A stretch of DNA of 6,165 bases from positions 1 through 6,165 of the forward strand of contig CALDFO010000171.1 in assembly GCA_937942205.1 (NCBI GenBank). Reading direction: 5' to 3'. The notes beneath the pieces were generated by a model, which saw only the letters and a program-made list of their open reading frames with translations, had not been told where the DNA came from and ran no database searches. The translations under genes and the position numbers were made by a program. How positions within the stretch are numbered: the stretch's first letter is position 1; the number at the start of each line of letters is the position of its first letter. Below are positions 1 to 4,935 of the stretch, in pieces. The DNA is from an uncultured Alphaproteobacteria bacterium (GTDB taxonomy: Bacteria; Pseudomonadota; Alphaproteobacteria; Micropepsales; Micropepsaceae).

Positions 1-128
1 GGGATTTCCGCCGCTTCATCGGTGTCACACCCGGTGTTTTCGTACAGGGCCAGGCCGCGGAAACCGCCGCGACGATGACCGGCCGCCGCCGGGCGGGCGC
101 GATCCGGCCGCTGGCGCTTTGGAGCTAG
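1..128 (+). CDS. 3' end of AraC-family transcriptional regulator (partial)
   Basis: The reading frame entering from the left edge (first complete codon at base 3) runs 41 codons to a TAG at 126-128. It begins with the residues DFRRFIGVTPGVFVQ, which match the last recognition helix and closing motif of AraC/XylS helix-turn-helix domains (F-x-R-x-F-x-G-x-TP-x-x-F/Y). The remaining tail, about 26 residues, is rich in Ala, Arg and Gly and resembles no particular domain. AraC proteins bind DNA through two such helix-turn-helices and often control sugar or stress genes. The ligand-binding part lies outside the window, so the regulon cannot be inferred. It points the same way as the following envelope genes, but the gap and hairpin after it suggest a separate transcription unit. 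Identification rests on this short motif only. Confidence 0.7.
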   Translation, partial: DFRRFIGVTPGVFVQGQAAETAATMTGRRRAGAIRPLALWS

Positions 129-145
129 GCATGTCCGGTTCGTTC

Positions 146-175
146 AAGACGGCCGCCGGGCGCGCGCCCTAGCCT
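146..175 (+). promoter_or_regulatory. Candidate promoter upstream of the OmpA-domain gene
   Basis: TAGCCT at 170-175 could act as a -10 element, 33 bases before the TTG start at 208. AAGACG at 146-151, 18 bases upstream, shares only the central GAC with the -35 consensus. The same hexamer TAGCCT occurs 28 bases before the GH51 start, and a TATAGT lies at the corresponding distance before the mutarotase gene, which is the main reason to list it. This is a weak prediction. Confidence 0.22.
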
Positions 176-205
176 CGATCCCCGGCAGGGAACGGGGGAT
201 CGCGG
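173..205 (+). promoter_or_regulatory. GC-rich stem-loop over the ribosome binding site of the OmpA-domain gene
   Basis: CGATCCCC at 176-183 pairs perfectly with GGGGATCG at 195-202 around an 11-base loop. Beyond one mismatch, C173-C174 can also pair with G204-G205. The right arm includes most of the G-run at 194-198, the only Shine-Dalgarno-like sequence before the TTG start at 208, so in the mRNA the fold would hide the ribosome binding site. No T-run follows the stem, so a terminator role for the upstream regulator gene is less likely but not excluded. The pairing is seen directly; the regulatory effect is inference. Confidence 0.45.
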
Positions 206-207
206 AT

Positions 208-1332
208 TTGAAGATCGGGAAGCGGGCAGGATGCCGTGCGGGGATCGACGGACAGCCTGGCCCGCGTCGGATCGGATCGGCCGCCGGCCTTGGGTTCGCG
301 GCCTGCCTTGTCTTGGGTGTTGCCTGGCAGGCGCCCGCCCGGGCCCAGACCGCCCCTTATGGACCGCTTCTGGCCCAGGATTTCACCGGTGCGAAGGATC
401 ACCCCTGGACCGGCCGCTATGCCGGCTCGGCCATTCTGCTCCAGAGCGTGGCGGCGTTCGACGAATTCAACTTTCCCGCGGGCAAGGCCCAAAGCGCGGG
501 CGGCAAGCGTTTCAGCAGCACCGTTCGCGCGGAGGGGCGGCTGACCCGGACGGTTTATGTGACCCAGCCCGGCCGCTCGTCCCTGGAGGTGTTCCGTAAC
601 TTCCAGACACATCTTCAGGACCAGGGCTTCGTGACGGCGTTCCAATGCGCCGGCGCCGAGGGCTGCGGCGAGCCCTTCAAGGAGCTGAAGTATCACTGGG
701 GCAACAAGGCGAGCCAGGTCGGGGGCGGCGCCGTCACCGGCGACCGCGGCCGGTTCGCCCAGAGCGTCTTCGACGGCGCCCGGGACATCCGCTATGCCCT
801 GCTGCGCAAGGGCGAGGGGCCGCAGGCCGCCTATGTCGGCCTCTATGTCGCGCTGAATCAGGGCGGAACCTTTGGCGATGTGTCGCGCGCGCTGAATGAA
901 CGGGTGACGGCCCTGGTCGAGGTCATCGAGCCCAAGGCGATGGAAACACGGATCGAAACCATCGGCAGCGACAGCATCGCCGCGACCCTGCGCAGCGGCG
1001 GGGCGGTGGCGCTCTATGGTCTTCTGTTCGATACCGACCAGGCGGTGCTGAAGCCGCAGTCCGAACCCCAATTGGCCGAGATGGTGAAATATCTGCGCGG
1101 CAATGCGGCCAAGGTCTATGTGGTCGGCCATACCGACAATCAAGGCGCGCTGGATTACAATCTGGGCCTGTCGGACCGGCGCGCCAAAGCGGTGGCGGAG
1201 GCGCTGGTGAAACGCGGCGTGCCAGCGTCGCGGATCGCCGCCCGTGGCGTCGGGCCGCTGTCGCCCACCGCGTCCAACGCGGACGAGGCGGGCCGTTCCA
1301 AGAACCGGCGCGTCGAACTGGTGTTGCAATAG
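208..1332 (+). CDS. OmpA-family outer-membrane/peptidoglycan-associated protein with DUF4892-like N-terminal region
   Basis: This 374-residue exported protein has a long basic n-region, a hydrophobic core at about 25-40 and a likely cleavage after ARA (44-46). Residues about 60-245 resemble the DUF4892 region found ahead of OmpA domains (DHPWTGRY near the start, a close Cys pair at 147 and 153). Residues about 268-374 are a clear OmpA/MotB C-terminal domain: the GHTDN motif at 307-311, the YNLGLSDRRA stretch at 317-326 and the closing NRRVEL. D310 and R325 correspond to the E. coli OmpA residues D271 and R286 that hold diaminopimelate, so non-covalent peptidoglycan binding is expected. There is no N-terminal beta-barrel pattern, so it is probably periplasmic or lightly membrane-associated rather than a porin. 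The TTG start is chosen because no ATG or GTG in frame precedes the signal peptide; the ribosome binding site lies in a hairpin. It is first in a three-gene envelope operon. The OmpA domain is certain; the DUF4892 assignment is from memory of the family. Confidence 0.9.
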   Translation: MKIGKRAGCRAGIDGQPGPRRIGSAAGLGFAACLVLGVAWQAPARAQTAPYGPLLAQDFTGAKDHPWTGRYAGSAILLQSVAAFDEFNFPAGKAQSAGGKRFSSTVRAEGRLTRTVYVTQPGRSSLEVFRNFQTHLQDQGFVTAFQCAGAEGCGEPFKELKYHWGNKASQVGGGAVTGDRGRFAQSVFDGARDIRYALLRKGEGPQAAYVGLYVALNQGGTFGDVSRALNERVTALVEVIEPKAMETRIETIGSDSIAATLRSGGAVALYGLLFDTDQAVLKPQSEPQLAEMVKYLRGNAAKVYVVGHTDNQGALDYNLGLSDRRAKAVAEALVKRGVPASRIAARGVGPLSPTASNADEAGRSKNRRVELVLQ

Positions 1333-1335
1333 GCC

Positions 1336-1391
1336 AGAGCACGCGATGAAGAGCACGCCATGAAGAGCACGCCATGAGGAGCGCGCCATGA
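1336..1391 (+). repeat. Four tandem 14-bp repeats forming a chain of ATGA-linked mini-ORFs
   Basis: Four consecutive 14-base units occupy 1336-1349, 1350-1363, 1364-1377 and 1378-1391. Units 2 and 3 are identical (AGAGCACGCCATGA), unit 1 differs at one base and unit 4 at two. Each unit ends in ATGA, a start codon overlapping a TGA stop. Because the ATGs are 14 bases apart, each opens a 5-codon ORF ending in the TGA of the next unit: 1346-1363 (MKSTP), 1360-1377 (MKSTP) and 1374-1391 (MRSAP). The fourth ATG, at 1388, is the start of the inhibitor gene. Unit 4 carries GGAG where the others have AGAG, giving the real start the best Shine-Dalgarno, six bases upstream. The repeat fills almost the whole gap after the OmpA stop at 1330-1332. 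The structure is seen directly; a role in translational coupling is inference. Confidence 0.9.
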
Positions 1392-2110
1392 AAGGAACGA
1401 TCATCGGCGCGGCCGTGCTGGTCCTGTCGGCATTGCCGGGAAGCGCCGCCCGCGCCGCCGACGCGCCGCTGCCCTGGGCGAAGCCCATGGCCGGGGCCTG
1501 GACGCTCTCCGGCGTCAGCGATGGCGATCCCTATTGCCGCCTGAGCCTGGGCGCGGACGGGGCGATCGGGGGCGCGTCCATTGACGTTTCGGCCACCTGC
1601 CGCCGCAATTTCCCGTTGGAGGAGGTGGCGGCCTGGACCCTGCGCGACGGCGGTGTGGTGCTGATCGACCCGCTTCGCCACACGGTGCTGAAGCTGGCCC
1701 GCCGCCCGGACGGCGGCTATGGCGGTGTCCTGACCGATGGGCGGCAAGTCTCCCTGGATCGCGGTGCGCCGCCCAGGCCGAAATCCCGCCAGGCGTTGCT
1801 CGACGGCACCTTCGCTCTCAGCGGCCCGAACAATCGTTCGCCTTGCGGATTCGCCGTCAGCGCCCGGTCGGCGGCGGCCGGACGCCTGGAACAGGCAGGC
1901 GCCTGCCCGATGAAATGGAAAACAAAAGCCTGGGCGCAGTGGCGCTTCACCGCCGGGCGGCTGAATCTGCAGGCGGCCAACGGCGCCACACTCCTGTCGC
2001 TGGCGCCGGCGGACGATTTTACCTTCGTGGCCGAACAGCCGGATGGCGTGGCCGAACAGCCGGATGGGCCGCTGTTTTTCGGACCGGGTGTGATTGAGGG
2101 ATCGCCATGA
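1388..2110 (+). CDS. Secreted protein with two tandem Inh/AprI-like protease-inhibitor domains
   Basis: This 240-residue protein has a signal peptide (residues 1-23, cleavage after ARA), so it should be periplasmic or secreted. Residues about 34-124 resemble the Inh family (AprI, E. chrysanthemi Inh, Brucella Omp19): an AGAWTLSG start, C50 and C71 likely forming the family disulphide, then W83 and the VVLID strand. Residues about 138-215 repeat the plan: LDGTFALSG, C153, C173, then W185 and LNLQAANG. The spacings nearly match (Cys to Cys 21 and 20 residues; second Cys to Trp 12 in both), indicating an internal duplication, whereas known members have one domain of roughly 100-130 residues. Inh proteins plug serralysin-type (M10) metalloproteases with their N-terminal strand; here about ten residues (ADAPLPWAKP) precede the first domain. 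No M10 protease gene is in the window, so the target is unknown. Start ATG at 1388 follows GGAG by six bases; the stop overlaps the next gene by ATGA. The first domain is fairly secure, the second is inferred from residue spacing. Confidence 0.72.
   Translation: MKGTIIGAAVLVLSALPGSAARAADAPLPWAKPMAGAWTLSGVSDGDPYCRLSLGADGAIGGASIDVSATCRRNFPLEEVAAWTLRDGGVVLIDPLRHTVLKLARRPDGGYGGVLTDGRQVSLDRGAPPRPKSRQALLDGTFALSGPNNRSPCGFAVSARSAAAGRLEQAGACPMKWKTKAWAQWRFTAGRLNLQAANGATLLSLAPADDFTFVAEQPDGVAEQPDGPLFFGPGVIEGSP
2027..2068 (+). repeat. In-frame 21-bp tandem duplication at the C-terminal end of the inhibitor gene
   Basis: Two adjacent 21-base units, 2027-2047 and 2048-2068, differ only at their last base. 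They are in frame and encode VAEQPDG twice. The near identity, including third codon positions, points to a recent duplication. It lies after the second inhibitor-like domain, in a probably flexible tail that ends GPLFFGPGVIEGSP, so it need not disturb folding. Confidence 0.93.
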
Positions 2111-2721
2111 GGAAGCCGTGGCGCCATTTTCGCGGACCGGGCATCGGCGTGGCGGTCTTGGCGGGTATCCTGCTGTCGGGTTGCGACGGCGAAGACCGTG
2201 ACCGCCAGCCTGCCGGCAAAGCCGCGGCCTCTGCCGGGGTTGCCCGCAAGGTCGATCCTTGCGCCTACATCACGCCGGGCGAGGTGACGGCGATCACGAC
2301 GGATGCGGTCATTCGCGCCACCGCGTCCGGCGATACCTGTGTCTATGAGGCTGACCCGGATGATGGCGTCCAGGTCACGATTCATGCGGGCGATGGCGTC
2401 AAACAGATGGAGGTCGTCCGCAGGTCCGCCAAGGTGATGGCCGGCATGGGCAATGCCGTCAGCGGCAAGGGACGGACCGGCGCGGATGTCGGCGCGATGC
2501 TGCAGGAGGACAAGAGCGTGCCGCCGGCGCTGGGCGACGAGGCGATGTGGGGAGTGAACGCCATCCTTTCGGTCCGCAAGGGCGATTTCTTTGTCGCGGT
2601 CACGCCGCCGGTCATGCACGATCCGCTCAACCATCCCGGCTATCCCCTCATACCGCGCGCCGAGCGGCGCAGGATCGCCCTGGATGTCGTCCGGAAGATT
2701 CTGGAAAAGAACCCGCTCTAG
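2107..2721 (+). CDS. Small lipoprotein with DUF3558-like layout, function unknown
   Basis: This 204-residue protein begins with a basic and hydrophobic leader ending in the lipobox LLSGC (residues 22-26), so C26 should be lipidated after signal peptidase II cleavage. The next residue is D27, which in E. coli is the signal for retention in the inner membrane; whether that rule holds in this organism is uncertain. A charged, Ala-rich linker (27-48) precedes a small domain starting DPCAYITPGEV (50-60) with a second Cys in the phrase DTCVY (C78). This arrangement, Pro-Cys then Thr-x-x-Glu-Val then Cys-x-Tyr, resembles DUF3558-type lipoproteins, with C52 and C78 as a likely disulphide, but I cannot assign the family firmly. 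The C-terminus is a basic helix (about 184-201). The start overlaps the inhibitor stop by four bases and follows GAGGG by six bases, so the two are probably translationally coupled and act in the same envelope process. Confidence 0.85.
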   Translation: MRKPWRHFRGPGIGVAVLAGILLSGCDGEDRDRQPAGKAAASAGVARKVDPCAYITPGEVTAITTDAVIRATASGDTCVYEADPDDGVQVTIHAGDGVKQMEVVRRSAKVMAGMGNAVSGKGRTGADVGAMLQEDKSVPPALGDEAMWGVNAILSVRKGDFFVAVTPPVMHDPLNHPGYPLIPRAERRRIALDVVRKILEKNPL

Positions 2722-2773
2722 CGCGCCGCCGGAAGCCCGGAGGGGAAGGCTGGTTGCGGGCGCTTTTCTCCGC

Positions 2774-2795
2774 TAGCCTCTTTGCGGGGCATAAT
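2774..2795 (+). promoter_or_regulatory. Candidate -10 region(s) for the arabinofuranosidase gene
   Basis: The 85-base gap between the lipoprotein stop and the GH51 start holds two possible -10 hexamers: TAGCCT at 2774-2779, the same hexamer seen before the OmpA-domain gene, and CATAAT at 2790-2795, which is closer to consensus but would give an almost leaderless mRNA. No convincing -35 stands at the right distance from either (TTGCGG at 2754-2759 is 14 bases from the first). No strong terminator is visible after the lipoprotein gene, so read-through from the operon is also possible. Confidence 0.22.
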
Positions 2796-2806
2796 CGGGG
2801 TGGGGC

Positions 2807-4342
2807 ATGTTCAGGCACATCATCGGCGCGGCGCTGCTGCTGGCGCTTCCGGCATCCGCCGTGGCACAGGCACCGGTCCAGGTGACGCTGGCGGTGGATA
2901 CCGCCCGGCCCGGCGCGCCCATCAGCCGCTACATCTATGGTCACTTTGCCGAGCATCTGGGGCGCGGCATCTATGAAGGCATCTGGGTGGGCGAGGACAG
3001 CACGATCCCCAACATCCGGGGCTACCGCAGCGATGTCGTCAACGCCCTGAAGAAGATTCATGTGCCGGTGGTGCGCTGGCCGGGCGGCTGTTTCGCCGAC
3101 CTGTATGACTGGCGCGACGGCATCGGCCCGCGCGCCCAGCGGCCCACCCGCATCAATGTTCATTGGGGCGGGGTGACCGACGACAACCGCTTCGGCACCC
3201 ATGAGTTCATGGATTTCGCCGAGCTGATCGGGGCCGACGCCTATGTCAGCGGCAATGTCGGGTCGCTGTCGCCCTATGCCATGAACCAGTGGGTCGAATA
3301 TATCACCTCGGACGAGCAGGCCTCGCTGGCGCAGGAGCGGCGGCGCAACGGCCGCGACAAGCCCTGGACCCTCAAATTCTTCGGCATCGGCAACGAAACC
3401 TGGGGCTGCGGCGGCAACATGCGCCCCGAATATGCCGCCGACATCAATGCCCGCTATTCCACCTTTGTGAACGCGCCCAAGGCGATGGGCATGGTCAAGG
3501 TCGCCAGCGGCTCCACCGGCAATACGACCTGGGACCACAAAGCCTTCACCGAGGCGATGATGAAGTTCGGTGGCAAGATGGATGCCCTGAGCTTCCATTA
3601 CTACGCCATGCCCACCGGCCGTGCCCGCGGTCCCGCCACCGGCTTCAGCGAGGAGAAATGGGCCGACGAGCTGGAACTGGCGCTACGGATGGAAAGCCTG
3701 ATCGCCGAAACCAAGCAGGTGATGGACAAGTATGATCCGCAGAAGAAGGTCGCGCTCTATGTGGATGAGTGGGGCTCCTGGTACGATCCGGAGCCGGGCA
3801 GCACGCCGGGCTTCCTCTACCAGCAGAACACGCTGCGCGATGTGCATGTGGCGGCGCTGACGCTGAACATCTTTCACCGGCATACCGACCGGGTGAAGAT
3901 GGCCAACATCGCCCAGATGATAAACGTGCTGCAGGCCATCATCCTCACCGACAAGGAGAAGATGATCCTGACGCCGACCTATCACGTCTTCGCCATGTAC
4001 CAGCCCTTCATGGAGGCGGTGCCCTATCCGGCGCGGGTGACGGGGCCGCAATACAGCTTTGGCGGCCACAGCATGGCGATGGTGGATGTCTCGGCGGCGC
4101 GCGGCAAGGACGGCAAGCTCTATCTGGCGCTGCTCAACAACGATCCGCACCGTTCCGCGCGGGTGGCGACCGGGCTGACCGGCCGCGCCCGGGGCCTGAT
4201 CCTGACCGGCCCGGCGATGGACAGTCACAACAGTTTCGACCGGCCCGATGCCGTCAAGCCGATGCCGTTTGCCGCCGGCAATGGCGGCACGCTGACCATG
4301 GACCTGCCGTCCAAGGCACTGGTGGTGGTGGCGGTGGAATAA
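2807..4342 (+). CDS. abfA: Exported alpha-L-arabinofuranosidase, glycoside hydrolase family 51
   Basis: This 511-residue enzyme removes terminal alpha-L-arabinofuranosyl groups from arabinan, arabinoxylan or their oligosaccharides by a retaining mechanism. Residues 1-20 are a signal peptide (cleavage after AVA), so it acts in the periplasm or outside, unlike the many cytoplasmic GH51 enzymes. Family motifs appear in order: IYGHFAEHLGRGIYEGIW (43-60), the substrate-binding RWPGGCFADLY (90-100), GIGNETWG with the acid/base E197 (193-200), SFHYY with H264, and YVDEWGSWY with the nucleophile E321 (318-326). The (beta/alpha)8 barrel is followed by a C-terminal beta-sandwich (about 345-511) ending in a hydrophobic strand, LVVVAV. 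Length is normal for the family and no key residue is missing. The ATG at 2807 is the only start that keeps the signal peptide; G-runs at 2797-2805 lie unusually close to it. The next gene follows after 19 bases. The gene symbol is the usual one for the family and does not imply a characterised orthologue. Confidence 0.96.
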   Translation: MFRHIIGAALLLALPASAVAQAPVQVTLAVDTARPGAPISRYIYGHFAEHLGRGIYEGIWVGEDSTIPNIRGYRSDVVNALKKIHVPVVRWPGGCFADLYDWRDGIGPRAQRPTRINVHWGGVTDDNRFGTHEFMDFAELIGADAYVSGNVGSLSPYAMNQWVEYITSDEQASLAQERRRNGRDKPWTLKFFGIGNETWGCGGNMRPEYAADINARYSTFVNAPKAMGMVKVASGSTGNTTWDHKAFTEAMMKFGGKMDALSFHYYAMPTGRARGPATGFSEEKWADELELALRMESLIAETKQVMDKYDPQKKVALYVDEWGSWYDPEPGSTPGFLYQQNTLRDVHVAALTLNIFHRHTDRVKMANIAQMINVLQAIILTDKEKMILTPTYHVFAMYQPFMEAVPYPARVTGPQYSFGGHSMAMVDVSAARGKDGKLYLALLNNDPHRSARVATGLTGRARGLILTGPAMDSHNSFDRPDAVKPMPFAAGNGGTLTMDLPSKALVVVAVE

Positions 4343-4361
4343 AATAAGCCGATAGAGGTAA

Positions 4362-4835
4362 ATGATGGGAGGGGATATCCGTGCCACGGCTATTTTGGCT
4401 GTGATGGCAATCCTTGGAACTTGTCTCCCGATAGATAAGGCACAGCCTCAAGATTTGGTTCTATTAAGCGGCAACGTTCAATCCATCAAATATGACAGAG
4501 AGATCGTACCGCAGGGTGAGGACGTAATCGTAGGGGCCTTGTTTAAAGTGCGGCTGAGCGATCTCAAGCCGCTGATTGGCCATCCGGTCTCGCCTTCCAT
4601 GGAGGTTGAATTGGCAATGGCCTCCATGCCTGCGCGGAACGTATATCGTGGCCGGGGACTGTATGTTGTCCTGAAGACGGCACTGAACGGCAGGTTTCAG
4701 ACGCTAGGATGGGATTATGCTGATAGCGGACTATGCATCCCGAAGGATGTGGCCAAGACCTACCTAATAGAAGATGACTTGATGCGGTTGCGCCAAGCCG
4801 GCGCGGTAAACTGGAAGTCTGATTGCAAATGGTAA
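4362..4835 (+). CDS. Small exported protein of unknown function with low-GC, atypical codon use
   Basis: This 157-residue protein begins with a short charged stretch and a hydrophobic segment (about 8-23, ATAILAVMAILGTCLP) that looks like a signal peptide or anchor. The remainder is soluble, beta-rich early (DLVLLSGNVQSIKYD) and has two cysteines near the end, C125 (SGLCIPKD) and C155 (SDCKW), that could form a disulphide. I do not recognise a family. Two ATGs are adjacent (4362 and 4365); the AGAGG at 4354-4358 is better spaced (six bases) for the second, so the true protein may start one residue later. Codon use differs sharply from its neighbours: by hand count 24 of the first 50 codons end in G or C against 41 of 50 in the GH51 gene, and it uses CTA four times plus TTA, ATA, AGA and AGG. 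This suggests separate acquisition. It lies 19 bases after the GH51 gene and is closed by a strong terminator, so co-transcription is possible. Confidence 0.75.
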   Translation: MMGGDIRATAILAVMAILGTCLPIDKAQPQDLVLLSGNVQSIKYDREIVPQGEDVIVGALFKVRLSDLKPLIGHPVSPSMEVELAMASMPARNVYRGRGLYVVLKTALNGRFQTLGWDYADSGLCIPKDVAKTYLIEDDLMRLRQAGAVNWKSDCKW

Positions 4836-4889
4836 GCGGGCACAGCCGGACGGAGCGCAGGAGGGAAGCAATCGTTTCCCTGACGCACC

Positions 4890-4917
4890 AAAGGCCGGTC
4901 GCAAGACCGGCCTTTTT
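4890..4917 (+). terminator. Rho-independent terminator, possibly bidirectional
   Basis: AAAGGCCGGTC (4890-4900) pairs over 11 bases with GACCGGCCTTT (4905-4915) around a GCAA tetraloop, followed by a run of five T (4913-4917). This is a textbook terminator for the + strand genes, 54 bases after the small-protein stop. Read on the - strand it has only three T after the stem, so it is a weaker end for the convergent mutarotase gene, whose stop lies 18 bases away. A small extra hairpin (GGGAA 4863-4867 with TTCCC 4876-4880) precedes it. Confidence 0.92.
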
Positions 4918-4935
4918 CATTGTGTCCGCCGCATC

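Noticed and set aside
131..172. A 13-codon ORF (MSGSFKTAAGRAP) with a GGAG six bases before its ATG, between the regulator and the OmpA-domain gene.
   Set aside because: Such short ORFs arise often by chance in GC-rich DNA. It has no regulatory codon run, and the GGAG is inside the last codons of the regulator gene.
1398..1413. Shared 14-base match between the signal-peptide regions of the inhibitor (ATCATCGGCGCGGC) and the GH51 gene (near 2818-2831).
   Set aside because: Both encode I-I-G-A-A in hydrophobic cores with the same codon preferences. No similarity continues beyond it, so common origin is not supported.
169..1488. Long - strand ORF of 439 codons opposite the OmpA-domain gene.
   Set aside because: Its Arg/His/Gly/Ala-rich translation has no domain and mirrors the coding frame of a clear OmpA protein, as expected of antisense shadows in GC-rich genes.
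2722..2806. Possible terminator after the lipoprotein gene.
   Set aside because: Only short GC-rich complementary pieces are present (for example CCGC 2770-2773 with GCGG 2784-2787), with no stable stem followed by a T-run.
2648..3598. - strand ORF of 316 codons opposite the lipoprotein end and GH51 start.
   Set aside because: It overlaps two well-supported genes, has no recognisable motif and shows antisense-type composition.
4404..4426. Possible lipobox (ILGTC, residues 17-21) in the small low-GC protein.
   Set aside because: Thr just before the Cys does not fit the usual Gly/Ala/Ser, so an ordinary signal peptide or anchor is more likely.
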